Below are positions 52,134 to 60,421 of a stretch of 64,000 nucleotides of DNA, piece after piece. Positions within the stretch are counted from its first letter, which is position 1; every line of letters begins with the position of its first letter. The notes under the pieces are model-generated. The model saw only the letters and a list, made by a program, of their open reading frames with translations. It ran no database searches and was not told the origin of the DNA. The stretch is from Terriglobales bacterium. GTDB taxonomy: Bacteria > Acidobacteriota > Terriglobia > Terriglobales > Acidobacteriaceae. The DNA is taken from assembly GCA_035561515.1 (NCBI GenBank), contig DATMXP010000007.1, positions 396,947 to 460,946 on the forward strand, in the 5' to 3' direction. Position numbers and translations under genes: made by a program.

Positions 52134-53324
52134 ATGTTCACGGGACGCGTTCCGCTCCTATCGTTTCTCTTTCTCACAACTCTTCTTCTCGTTTCGTGCG
52201 GCGGAAACGGCAATTCCTCAACTGGCTCGAACGGATCTCCAGTCAGTCCCGGCACTTCGAATCCAGGCGGATCAAACGACGGAGGATCGGATTCTGGCGG
52301 CACTGCCGTCTCGGCACCGGAACACACTGCGTTTCTCTACGGAACTTCGGGCGAGACGATTCTGGGAGCGAAGGTCGATGGCGCGGGACGCATCACCGCA
52401 GTCGATATGCCGTTCGATTCCGTTTCCGGCAATACCGGATGGTTTCCGGGTACCGGCGGATTGATCTCTTCCATCGCCACTGACCCGCAAGGCCGGTTTG
52501 TCTACGCGCTCTCGGTACAGACTTCTTCGTTTGGAATGCCGATCGGTCAGAACGGTCTCAGTGAATTTACGGTGGACCGCAACTCCGGTGCGCTCACGCT
52601 CGTAGGCTCGCCGTATAGCTTGCAAAATCGTGGTGGTGAAATCGCTATCACCGCCGATGGGCTCAAACTGTTGCTACTCGTGAATGACACGATGTCCGTG
52701 TACAGCATTGACCAATCTTCTGGCGCGCTGAACCTGCTGAAGACGAATGCCGCTTTGAGCGGGCATCTACGCACAAGTTGGACCGGTCAGTTCGCCTTCG
52801 TAGATACAGACAGTGGTCCGCTGGTCGCTTACCGTATTGAGGCAGATGGCAGCACCAGTGAAGTCAGCCGTGTCGAAGTGCAGAACCGCGGCCAACTCTT
52901 CGTCAGCTACTCCGGCAAGTATGTCTACTCTTCCGGGGACGAGGGAATCACCGTTGTCGCCGTCGATTCGAATGGATATCTCAACATCACTCAACCGAAC
53001 TTCTCCGGGTTCCACATGGTCGCAACCACCCGCGATGACCGTTTTGCGTATCTTGGCACCAGCGACTTTCAAACCGGCACCGGACGTATGCTGGCCTTTA
53101 CGCTTGACCCCGCCAGTGGCGCTATCGAAAACACCGTTGGTGCTCCGGTTCTCTGGCAAGCGGGAGCATTTCCCTTCGAAGTGCTAACCGACTTCGACGG
53201 CAAGAACCTTTACGTTGCCAGCGCCGGCAGCGACTTCCAAACCTTCACAGTGAATTCGGACGGCTCGCTCGGCACTCCGGATGTCGAGAACTTCAGAGTT
53301 CAGTTCTTCGAAATGCTGCCGTAA
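52134..53324 (+). CDS. Beta-propeller lipoprotein (paralogue of 48740-49999)
   Basis: 396 aa. The lipobox LLLVSC ends a clear signal peptide, followed by a Gly/Ser/Asn/Thr-rich linker (to about residue 63). Propeller-like repeats include FLYGTSGETILGAKVDGAG, DPQGRFVYALSVQTSS, SEFTVDRNSGALTLVG, RMLAFTLDPASGAIENT and DFDGKNLYVASAGSDFQ, the same style as the lipoprotein upstream. A surface or periplasmic binding role is inferred. It is downstream of the OmpA terminator and is probably transcribed by itself. Confidence 0.82.
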   Translation: MFTGRVPLLSFLFLTTLLLVSCGGNGNSSTGSNGSPVSPGTSNPGGSNDGGSDSGGTAVSAPEHTAFLYGTSGETILGAKVDGAGRITAVDMPFDSVSGNTGWFPGTGGLISSIATDPQGRFVYALSVQTSSFGMPIGQNGLSEFTVDRNSGALTLVGSPYSLQNRGGEIAITADGLKLLLLVNDTMSVYSIDQSSGALNLLKTNAALSGHLRTSWTGQFAFVDTDSGPLVAYRIEADGSTSEVSRVEVQNRGQLFVSYSGKYVYSSGDEGITVVAVDSNGYLNITQPNFSGFHMVATTRDDRFAYLGTSDFQTGTGRMLAFTLDPASGAIENTVGAPVLWQAGAFPFEVLTDFDGKNLYVASAGSDFQTFTVNSDGSLGTPDVENFRVQFFEMLP

Positions 53325-53353
53325 AAGAAAAAGCCATCCTGTTCGGAATGGCC
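53323..53353 (-). terminator. Rho-independent terminator after the glycine-zipper protein gene
   Basis: On the minus strand, GCCATTCC (53352-53345) and GGATGGC (53339-53333) form a stem with one bulge, followed by TTTTTCTTTT. It overlaps the end of the convergent lipoprotein gene. Confidence 0.78.
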
Positions 53354-53375
53354 TCTTCGCTAAGCGAAATTTCGA

Positions 53376-54239
53376 TTACTTGTTGTTGATCGTCAGCGGC
53401 TGTTCGAGACGGAACTCCAGCAGCGTTTCGCTGGGGACGTTCACCTTGTCGCCCTTCGTCATCACCTGGATGGTCGTTCCGGCTCCCGCGCCCACGCCCG
53501 CACCGATCGCGGCACCTTTACCACCGCCTGCGATGGCACCGATAATCGCGCCGAGTGCCGCTCCACCAGCAGCCTTCTTCGCCGTGCCCGCGGTCCGTGA
53601 GTCGCCTTTCAGCTCATATTCGCCGGTCACGAGCGGAATCCGCTGCTGATTCAGAACCATCTCTACCAACTCAAGCCGCAATTCCGGCGTGCCGCTGAGC
53701 TTGCCGGCATCTTTGGCTTGGCTCAGGCGTCCATAAACGTCTGTGCCGCGAGGAGCAATTACAACGCCGTCGAGCATAAGCGGTTCCTGCAAGGTCGCCT
53801 GGAAGCGGTCGCCAATCTGGTTCTTCTCGCTATCGATGGCGTCGATGGTTCGGACATTCAGATAGGTTCCAGCCGGAATAGTTACAAACCGTGTCGAGGC
53901 TGCTGATTTCAGCGATGCCTGTTCAACGGCGCCGGAAGTATCCGAAGGCTCAGGGGTGAGCTTAATGCGCGTTGGCGTGGCCGGAGGTTTGGCGACGGGA
54001 GCCGCAGTGGCAGGCGCAACTTTGGCCACCGGAACAGGAAGGGGCTCGAATGTCAGCATCTTGATATCGGCGACGTTGTATCTCTGGGTGGAAGTCCCTA
54101 CCTGAAAGGTAACAGTAGTCTCGTCGCCTCCCATGTATTTGCCTTTGATGAGGCTGCCGTTCTTCAACTCCAGTGAGTCCGCCCAGGCGGCCGATGCCAC
54201 CAGCAATCCCATGGTCATCAGAGCTAACGGTTTACGCAT
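53376..54239 (-). CDS. Exported protein with C-terminal glycine-zipper segment
   Basis: 287 aa. A signal peptide (MRKPLALMTMGLLVASAAWA) is followed by SLELKNGSLIKGKYMGGDET, an Sm/beta-barrel-like segment with RYNVADIKMLTFE, then a Pro/Ala linker. The middle domain (FVTIPAGTYLNVRTIDAID, LQEPLMLDGVVIAPRGTDVY and LVTGEYELKGDSR) resembles regions with a TrbI/VirB10 beta-barrel fold, but this is uncertain. A glycine-zipper run (GAALGAIIGAIAGGGKGAA) could insert in a membrane. It faces the lipoprotein gene. Confidence 0.72.
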   Translation of the reverse strand: MRKPLALMTMGLLVASAAWADSLELKNGSLIKGKYMGGDETTVTFQVGTSTQRYNVADIKMLTFEPLPVPVAKVAPATAAPVAKPPATPTRIKLTPEPSDTSGAVEQASLKSAASTRFVTIPAGTYLNVRTIDAIDSEKNQIGDRFQATLQEPLMLDGVVIAPRGTDVYGRLSQAKDAGKLSGTPELRLELVEMVLNQQRIPLVTGEYELKGDSRTAGTAKKAAGGAALGAIIGAIAGGGKGAAIGAGVGAGAGTTIQVMTKGDKVNVPSETLLEFRLEQPLTINNK

Positions 54240-54433
54240 GAATCCTCCTATGAATGTACTCGCCGTGGCGCGGACGAACGAATGCCTTACAGTTCCCTTA
54301 CATTCTTAAACCAGAATAGCCCGATAGAGTTGCGGTGGGTAGTTGCGCTGGCAGGATCAGCTGTGGATTTCCCGACGACAAGACACGCCTCTCCCCTTCG
54401 CCCTCAGTGCACTTCAAACTGGAAAATTGGAGG

Positions 54434-54973
54434 CTAGCTGCTTCTCGCGCCGTTGGCGGTCGCGGTTGCCGACTGGTTGGTGCCACGCGCGAGCGCAAAA
54501 GCAATCAGCTTCGCGAACACCGATTGCCTCTCGAGGTCGTAAACCGTCGGGCTGAAGCGATGCTGGAAATGCGAGGCCAGCGATCCCAGGCACTTGCCGT
54601 TTGCGTCGAGTACCGGAACGGAGAACGCCGATCTCATGCCGGCGTTCTGTGCCGCCTCCCGGCAATCGACAAAGAGGGGGTCAGTCCACATGTCCTGTAC
54701 GATCCAGGGGATCTTGTGCAATGCGGCGCGACCACAACACTGGGTTCCAATGGGAACTTCGGAGCATCCGGAAAGATAGTCTTCGGGAAGGTTGTGAAGC
54801 ACGAAGGGAGTCAGGACTCCGCGTGTGTCGTCGAGCAGATAAAGAGAACCCATGTTCGTCCCAACGCTGGACGACGCCGCTTCCACCAGGCCCCGAATCA
54901 CTGCATTCACATCGGCCGAATTTGCCACATGCTGCATGCCGGCCAGAAGAAACTTCGTATCTTGAGACTGCAC
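54434..54973 (-). CDS. GAF-domain sensory protein
   Basis: 179 aa from GTG 54973, which is a weak start. A single GAF domain spans nearly the whole protein: SSSVGTNMGSLYLLDDTRG, VPIGTQCCGRAALHKIPWIV, ADPLF-like WTDPLFVDCRE, RSAFSVPVLDANGKCLGSLA and ASHFQHRFSPTVYDLE. GAF domains bind small ligands or cofactors. There is no output domain, so it may signal by partner binding. It precedes no clear partner gene. The sequence GTQCCG with its two cysteines might bind a metal or sense redox, which is unproven. Confidence 0.82.
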   Translation of the reverse strand: MQSQDTKFLLAGMQHVANSADVNAVIRGLVEAASSSVGTNMGSLYLLDDTRGVLTPFVLHNLPEDYLSGCSEVPIGTQCCGRAALHKIPWIVQDMWTDPLFVDCREAAQNAGMRSAFSVPVLDANGKCLGSLASHFQHRFSPTVYDLERQSVFAKLIAFALARGTNQSATATANGARSS

Positions 54974-55151
54974 AAACTCACTATAGCTGAGTTCCTTGCC
55001 TTAAACACTGGTGTTAAGAAACAAATTTTGTAACTTAACTCCAAAGGTACCATTTTTACGCAGAGTTGTTACGAATTGAACCGTGATGGAGGCCCTTTCA
55101 CGGAAACAGCCGCTCATTTATCCTGCTTTGCTGTCTTCAACTGGAGAATTC

Positions 55152-55631
55152 ATGAGAGGCAATCAGAACGTCATCAACGAACTCAACGCCGCCCTTAGCT
55201 CTGAGTTAAGCGCAATCGCCCAGTACATGGTCCAGGCCGAGATGTGCGCCAACTGGGGTTACGGACGCCTCGCCGCCCTCACCAAGAAGCGCGCTATCGA
55301 AGAGATGCATCACGCAGAACACCTGATCGAGCGCATTCTCTTCCTCGATGGCATGCCCGGTGTGGACGTCACGCTGAAACCCAAGATTGGCACCAGTGTG
55401 CAGGAGCACCTGCAACTCGATCTCGAAGACGAACTCGATGCAGCGCGCCAGTACAACAACGCTGTCAACATTTGCAAGGAAGCGAACGACGCCGGCACGC
55501 GCGAGTTGTTCGAGCACATGATCGAGGACGAGGAGCGCCACGCCGATTTCCTGGAAGCCCAGTTACACGACATCAAGGAAATGGGCATTGCCAACTACCT
55601 CAGCCAACAGATGGCGGGCGAGGGGTCCTAG
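55152..55631 (+). CDS. bfr: Bacterioferritin
   Basis: 159 aa from ATG 55152, preceded by GGAG. The four-helix ferritin fold has NELNAALSSELSAIAQYMVQ at the start, KRAIEEMHHAEHLIERILF and DEERHADFLEAQLHDI later. The ferroxidase ligands E18, E51 and H54 are visible, as are E94-type and E127/H130-type counterparts. Met52 is at the position that binds heme between subunits, so it is bacterioferritin rather than Dps or plain ferritin. It stores iron and detoxifies peroxide. Its stop overlaps the convergent peptidase stop by 4 bp. Confidence 0.94.
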   Translation: MRGNQNVINELNAALSSELSAIAQYMVQAEMCANWGYGRLAALTKKRAIEEMHHAEHLIERILFLDGMPGVDVTLKPKIGTSVQEHLQLDLEDELDAARQYNNAVNICKEANDAGTRELFEHMIEDEERHADFLEAQLHDIKEMGIANYLSQQMAGEGS

Positions 55632-56479
55632 CGCGAAGAGTTGAACGTATCGCAGGCTTCCAGGCGCCCGCTCTGGAAGCCTTGCTTGAACCAGTACGCA
55701 CGCTGCTCGGAACTGCCGTGGGTGAACGAATCGGGAGAAACGCCACGCCCGGACATCTTCTGGATCCGGTCGTCGCCGATCGCGGCCGCGGCATTCAATG
55801 CTTCATCCACGTCACCCGCCTCAAGGATGTTCCGCTGCTCCGTCGAGTGTCCCCAGATTCCCGCGAAACAATCGGCCTGTAATTCCATGCGGACCGACAG
55901 CGCGTTTCTCGACGAAGGGTTCTGCTGCATCGCAGCCCTGACCTTCCGCTCGATCCCCAGCACGTTCTGCACGTGATGCCCGATCTCATGCGCCAGCACA
56001 TAAGCTTGCGCGAAGTCACCCGACGCATCGAAGCGCTGTTTCAGTTCGTCGTAAAAGCTCAGGTCGATGTAAGCCTTCTGGTCACCCGGACAATAGAACG
56101 GGCCGCTCGCCGACTCGGCAACGCCGCACGCCGACTGAACAGCGTCACGAAACAGCACCAGCTTCGCCCGCGGATAGTCCACTCCTCGTTCGGCGAGGAT
56201 GCCAGTCCAGGTCTTCTGCGCGTCATCGAGCACGAACGATACGAATTGCACCTGCGGTTCTTCAGCAGGATCGTCGACGGGGTTTGACTGGGTTGTGGGC
56301 GCCCCCGCCTGATCGGTGCTCAGTAGCGTGAAAAAGTTCTTTTTGAAGACGAAACTGAGCAGCAGCAAAATGACGATGCCGCCCAACCCTAGGCCTCCGC
56401 CCATGCGGAGTCCGCCCATACCGCCACCGCCCCGGCGGTCCTCGATGTCAGAACTGCGTCCACCCGGTGACCATCGCAT
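55628..56479 (-). CDS. Neutral zinc metallopeptidase (YpfJ/KPN_02809 family)
   Basis: 283 aa. An N-terminal Gly/Met/Arg-rich stretch is followed by one membrane helix (GLGLGGIVILLLLSFVFKKN); the catalytic domain starts near residue 75. The zinc motif is AYVLAHEIGHHVQNVLGIE, with NPSSRNALSVRMELQADCFAG (further ligand region) and CDTFNSS near the end. Two cysteine pairs (SACGVAES, FYCPGDQ) may form a disulfide. It probably cuts proteins outside the cytoplasm; substrates are unknown. Convergent with bfr. Confidence 0.88.
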   Translation of the reverse strand: MRWSPGGRSSDIEDRRGGGGMGGLRMGGGLGLGGIVILLLLSFVFKKNFFTLLSTDQAGAPTTQSNPVDDPAEEPQVQFVSFVLDDAQKTWTGILAERGVDYPRAKLVLFRDAVQSACGVAESASGPFYCPGDQKAYIDLSFYDELKQRFDASGDFAQAYVLAHEIGHHVQNVLGIERKVRAAMQQNPSSRNALSVRMELQADCFAGIWGHSTEQRNILEAGDVDEALNAAAAIGDDRIQKMSGRGVSPDSFTHGSSEQRAYWFKQGFQSGRLEACDTFNSSR

Positions 56480-56669
56480 GACGTGCTTAGATGCCTCCCT
56501 GGAAATGCGGGAAACAGTGTAGCGCCGGAAGGGCAGGACAAGAAGTCGCGTCTTCGCGGGAACCTTACTCCGCTTTTGGTGTCTGATCTGGTATGAAGTC
56601 GGTGCTCTTCGCCTGCGTTTTCGCTCTGGCTGAATTGCACGGACAGACAGGGTTCAATTAGGCGAAAGT

Positions 56670-56879
56670 ATGCCAAAATCGTGGGACTACGGAATGAAAC
56701 TAGGGAAAAAGTTCAGCGCGATAAAAGAAGGAACCTGCCAGCAGGAGTGCGATATCTGCCGCTCCACCTGTGCCGCCAAGCCTAGTCCTTGCGCACGCTG
56801 GATCAACCACCCGCCAAACGGGCACGTGTGCCTCAATCATGCACAACATCTTATCCAAGTCGATGGTGAAAAACTGTAG
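56670..56879 (+). CDS. Possible small cysteine-rich protein
   Basis: 69 codons from ATG 56670 with no strong ribosome site. The protein has TCQQECDICRSTCAAKPSPC and HVCLNHAQHL, giving six cysteines in a C-x3-C-x2-C-x3-C-x5-C pattern plus later Cys/His, which looks like a zinc or iron-sulfur binding module. There is no good upstream promoter and no partner gene. The frame might be spurious, but the clustered cysteines argue for a real product. Confidence 0.4.
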   Translation: MPKSWDYGMKLGKKFSAIKEGTCQQECDICRSTCAAKPSPCARWINHPPNGHVCLNHAQHLIQVDGEKL

Positions 56880-57214
56880 CTTTAATGCGGTATCTTGTAC
56901 GTGCCAGCTGCGCTATTGAACACCTCACAAATGCTCTAGCAGCCTCATGACGGTCACCTGCTTCCTCTCATCGATAGACTGCCATGCCAAGCGTCGGACC
57001 CAAACGGAATGTGTCCTCTTCAACAATGGGCGCAACTGACGAGCGTCATTACAGCACAAACGAAATTGCAGAAATGTGAAATTACAGAGGACAGTGATTC
57101 GGACAACTCAATTCCCAATTCGGAACAGGCACCGAAGAAAACCGAAAATAGCCGTTTGTCTATTACAATTGCGGCGCCATCAGCTATACACAGCGTTAAT
57201 CATGGAGGCCATTT
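56880..57214. other. AT-richer intergenic region before the HEPN-like cassette
   Basis: 335 bp. By eye the last 200 bp are less GC-rich than flanking DNA. A TATACA at about 57186-57191 could be a -10 box but no matching -35 was found. GGAGG at about 57204-57208 is the ribosome site for GTG 57215. No repeat marking an insertion was recognised. Confidence 0.4.
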
Positions 57215-57874
57215 GTGAACATTGACGAATTCAAAGCTCAGGTTAAAGACATCGCGGAGTTGTCGGCAACTGTTCCCGAACCTTTTCGGGAGAAATGCTT
57301 CGAAGTTTTATTGCAGCATCTGATTCGGCAAGCTGATTCTGATTGGGATTCTGCTCGGGGATCACGTGAGGTGAAGAAACGGGTTGAAACCGCCGAAGAA
57401 GATGCTGGCAACGAATCGGGGGGAAACGCAGAAACACCCGATGCTTCTGAACCAGTTAGTTCCGAGGCTGTGCTGAGGCTTAACTCAGCATTGAGAGTGT
57501 TTATGAGACGCACTAAGGTGACGCAGGCTGATATTGAAAAGGTCGTGATGGTCGAAGGAAACCAAGTCTATTTCTTGAAAGAACCGACAACGAGCAAAGT
57601 GGCGCAAGGCCAACTCGAGTGGTCGCTTTTAACGGCTCTTAAGAATGGAATCTTGAGAGGATCGTTCACGGCCGACGCAGAGGAAATTCGCTCGATTTGC
57701 CAAGAGAAAGGATTCTACGATCAAGGCAATTTTGCAGCCATCTTCAAAAGAGACAGGATGAAAGGGCTTTTCAAAGCTCCACTTGAAAAGCAAGGAGACC
57801 CGCAACCGCTAACCAACGACGGCCTCGATGCACTTGGAAATTTGCTTAAGGAACTTGGCGGAAGTTCTGAATGA
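57215..57874 (+). CDS. Unknown protein of a HEPN-associated cassette (gene A)
   Basis: 219 aa, starting at GTG 57215 seven bases after GGAGG. The N-terminal 40 residues are helical (EFKAQVKDIAELSATVPEPF), residues about 45-85 are an acidic, Ser/Glu-rich linker, and residues 86-219 form a second domain. The end of that domain (EEIRSICQEKGFYDQGNFAA, then PLTNDGLDALGNLLKEL) reads like a winged-helix fold, which is only a suggestion. No signal or membrane segment. It overlaps the next gene by ATGA, so the two are translationally coupled. I do not recognise a family. Confidence 0.75.
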   Translation: MNIDEFKAQVKDIAELSATVPEPFREKCFEVLLQHLIRQADSDWDSARGSREVKKRVETAEEDAGNESGGNAETPDASEPVSSEAVLRLNSALRVFMRRTKVTQADIEKVVMVEGNQVYFLKEPTTSKVAQGQLEWSLLTALKNGILRGSFTADAEEIRSICQEKGFYDQGNFAAIFKRDRMKGLFKAPLEKQGDPQPLTNDGLDALGNLLKELGGSSE

Positions 57875-58698
57875 AAACCGAACTAATAGAGAAATTGAAT
57901 GTATTTGAACGAGACCTGCGCAGGCTGAGGAAACTCGTACAGGAACAACCAGGGACTCAAGTCAGCAGACAGGCTCCGCGAGCGTTGGCAGAGCACATCG
58001 CCGACTTCTGGGTGGAGGAACTCCGAAGTCCTCTGGAGCACAGGATCAAACTACCTGCCGAGGTTATTGAAAGCACTTCCCTCTCAATGAAACGGTTGCA
58101 CGTCCTAAGTCGTCCCAACAACGCCAAGAAGTCCTACGAAGATACCGTCCGAGCCGTCCTAAAAGACTTTAAGAACAAGTTTGTTCTACCTATTCAACAG
58201 CTAAGCACAAACATCAATGCAAAACCTGATTTATCAAAACTTGTTAAGACTCTCATCAACCCAGAAGAATCCGCATATTTAAAGGAAGGAGTCGACTGTG
58301 CAAACGCAGGATTTAATCGAGCTGCTATTGTTTTGGGCTGGTGTTCAGCTATCGACCGAGTTCGCCGAAAGATTCAACTTGAAGGGTTCGCAAAGTTCAA
58401 TTCCACGTCGACCTCCATCAAGAATCAAACCTCCGGGAAGAGAAAACGGTGGAATAAGGAATTTAAGATCGCTAGCACAGCTGAACTCCAGACCGTTTTC
58501 GATGAAGATCTAATCATAGTTTCGGAGGGGATGGGACTCTTGGACGGAAATCAGGCTGATCGGCTAATCGAAGTAGATTTCCAATACAGGAATCACAGTG
58601 CACATCCAGGGGATGCCCCAATTGAAGATCCGCATGTAGTCGCATTCTTCACGGATGTTTGCACGATCATTCTTAACAATCCCAAGTTCAAAGTGTAA
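57871..58698 (+). CDS. HEPN-like domain protein (gene B)
   Basis: 275 aa. Residues about 137-168 (SAYLKEGVDCANAGFNRAAI and on to VLGWCSAIDRVRRKI) match the first helix of HEPN domains, where a helix with small residues and Trp/Ser is usual. The C-terminal motif YRNHSAHPG has Arg240 and His245 in the RX4H spacing of HEPN ribonucleases. The N-terminal 130 residues are helical and unassigned. HEPN proteins often act as RNases in toxin-antitoxin or phage-defence systems. ATGA overlap with gene A; a third, interrupted cistron follows 12 bp later. Function is inferred. Confidence 0.78.
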   Translation: MKTELIEKLNVFERDLRRLRKLVQEQPGTQVSRQAPRALAEHIADFWVEELRSPLEHRIKLPAEVIESTSLSMKRLHVLSRPNNAKKSYEDTVRAVLKDFKNKFVLPIQQLSTNINAKPDLSKLVKTLINPEESAYLKEGVDCANAGFNRAAIVLGWCSAIDRVRRKIQLEGFAKFNSTSTSIKNQTSGKRKRWNKEFKIASTAELQTVFDEDLIIVSEGMGLLDGNQADRLIEVDFQYRNHSAHPGDAPIEDPHVVAFFTDVCTIILNNPKFKV

Positions 58699-58710
58699 TT
58701 CGGAGGAACT

Positions 58711-58908
58711 ATGGCACGAATCCAGATCGAAAAGGTAGTAGACCATCTCAGAACTGACATTCGGCCACTCTTTGGTCGCGGCAGTTAAGGAGAGACCCCC
58801 AACGCCGACATCGACGCCTATTCTCTATACCGTGCGTTCCATCGTGCTGTACGCAGGAAGTGCAGGCAGTGGGAAGCAGTTCCCGATCATTTGGAGATAT
58901 TTAGTTAG
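58711..58908 (+). pseudogene. Interrupted third cistron of the cassette (gene C)
   Basis: ATG 58711 has an excellent ribosome site (GGAGGAACT). It encodes 25 residues (MARIQIEKVVDHLRTDIRPL and FGRGS), then TAA at 58786-58788. The same frame continues for 39 further codons with protein-like sequence (NADIDAYSLYRAFHRAVRRK, then CRQWEAVPDHLEIF) to TAG at 58906-58908. Just before the stop, the +1 frame reads AAVKE, so two compensating frameshifts or a nonsense change explain it. The intact protein would have had about 65 residues. It follows gene B after 12 bp. Confidence 0.6.
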
Positions 58909-58911
58909 GGG

Positions 58912-60324
58912 TCAAATGTCGTAGTACAGGGCGAACTCGTACGGGTGCGGTCTCTGCCGCATGGCGTTCACTTCCTTGTCGCGCTTGTAGTCGATGTACG
59001 TCCGCAGTAACTCCTCCGTGAACACGTCGCCTTTCAGCAGGAATAAGTGATCACGCTCGAGTTCGTCTAGAGCATCTTCAAGCGATCCGGGCATCGACGG
59101 AACCTTCGCCAGTTCCTCCGGGCCGAGATCATAGATGTCCTTATCGAGCGGCTGCCCCGGATCGATCTTGTTCTCCACGCCATCCAGTCCGGCCATCATC
59201 ATGGCTGCAAACGCCAGGTAGGGATTACAGCTGGGGTCCGGCGGACGGAACTCCACACGCTTCGACTTCGGCGAGGCTGAATACATCGGGATACGGCATG
59301 CGGCCGAACGGTTCCGGCGCGAATAGGCCAGGTTCACCGGAGCCTCAAACCCCGGTACGAGCCGCTTGTAGCTGTTCGTGGTTGGAGCGATCAGCGCCGA
59401 CAATGCCGGCCCGTGCTTGATCAGTCCGCCGATGTAGTAGAGCGCCAACTGCGACAGCCCGGCGTATCCGTCACCCGCAAAGAGGGGCTTGCCGCCCTTC
59501 CATAGCGATTGGTGACAGTGCATCCCGGAACCATTGTCTTGGAACAAGGGCTTCGGCATGAAAGTCACTGTCTTTCCATGACGATACGCGACATTCCTCA
59601 CGATGTACTTGTAGAGCATCATGTGGTCTGCCGCCGTGCCCATCTTGTCGAACTTCAGGTCGATTTCGGCCTGTCCGCCGGTCGCAACCTCGTGGTGATG
59701 GCACTCCACCTCAAGCCCGCAGCGCTCCATCGTCAGCGCCATCTCGGTGCGGAGGTCCTGGTAGTGGTCGGTCGGAGGAACCGGGAAATAGCCTTCCTTG
59801 TAGCGCGGCCGATACCCCAAGTTCCCTTCCTTCCGGCCTGAGTTCCAGCGGCCCTCCTCGGCGTCAATGAAGTAAAAGCCGTGGTTCTCGCGCTGGTCGA
59901 AACGAATGTTATCGAAGATGAAGAACTCGGCCTCTGCCCCGAAGTACACCGTGTCGGCGATGCCGGTGGAGGCCAGGTACATTTCGGCCTTCTTCACAAT
60001 GTAGCGAGGATCCCGGTCGTACTTTTGCTTCGTCACCGGATCGATCACGTCGGCGATCATCACCAGCGTGGGGACTTCGGTGAAAGGATCCATCATGTAC
60101 CACGCCGGGTCTGGCATCAGGAGCATGTCCGACTCATGGATCGCAGCCCAACCGCGGATCGAAGAGCCGTCCATACCGAAGCCGTCCTCGAATGAGGATT
60201 CGTCAAACTGGTCGATGGGATACGAAACGTGATGCCAAAGTCCGGGAAGATCGGTGAAACGCAGGTCGAGTAACTTCGCGCCGTTCTTTTTCGCAAACTC
60301 CAGGACGGTCTTTGGATCGGCCAT
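58912..60324 (-). CDS. glnA: Glutamine synthetase type I
   Basis: 470 aa. The N-terminus has [19 protein letters not shown]; the active-site regions are [61 protein letters not shown] and [15 protein letters not shown]. The adenylylation tyrosine is Y398 in [11 protein letters not shown], so GlnE control is possible. It makes glutamine from glutamate, ammonia and ATP. Start ATG 60324 has TAGGAGC upstream. It stands alone on the minus strand, and its stop comes 3 bp from the cassette end. Confidence 0.96.
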   Translation of the reverse strand: MADPKTVLEFAKKNGAKLLDLRFTDLPGLWHHVSYPIDQFDESSFEDGFGMDGSSIRGWAAIHESDMLLMPDPAWYMMDPFTEVPTLVMIADVIDPVTKQKYDRDPRYIVKKAEMYLASTGIADTVYFGAEAEFFIFDNIRFDQRENHGFYFIDAEEGRWNSGRKEGNLGYRPRYKEGYFPVPPTDHYQDLRTEMALTMERCGLEVECHHHEVATGGQAEIDLKFDKMGTAADHMMLYKYIVRNVAYRHGKTVTFMPKPLFQDNGSGMHCHQSLWKGGKPLFAGDGYAGLSQLALYYIGGLIKHGPALSALIAPTTNSYKRLVPGFEAPVNLAYSRRNRSAACRIPMYSASPKSKRVEFRPPDPSCNPYLAFAAMMMAGLDGVENKIDPGQPLDKDIYDLGPEELAKVPSMPGSLEDALDELERDHLFLLKGDVFTEELLRTYIDYKRDKEVNAMRQRPHPYEFALYYDI

Positions 60325-60421
60325 GATGCTCCTATCAATGCAGGGTTGGGCTACATTGCACGATAGAAGCCGGGCGGCGCGAGTGGAAATTGAATGTTTT
60401 TATCGGGGGTATAGCCAGTCT

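Noticed and set aside
58711..58908. Stop-codon read-through or selenocysteine insertion in the third cassette gene
   Set aside because: The internal stop is TAA, not TGA, and there is no SECIS-like hairpin; indels or a nonsense mutation are simpler.
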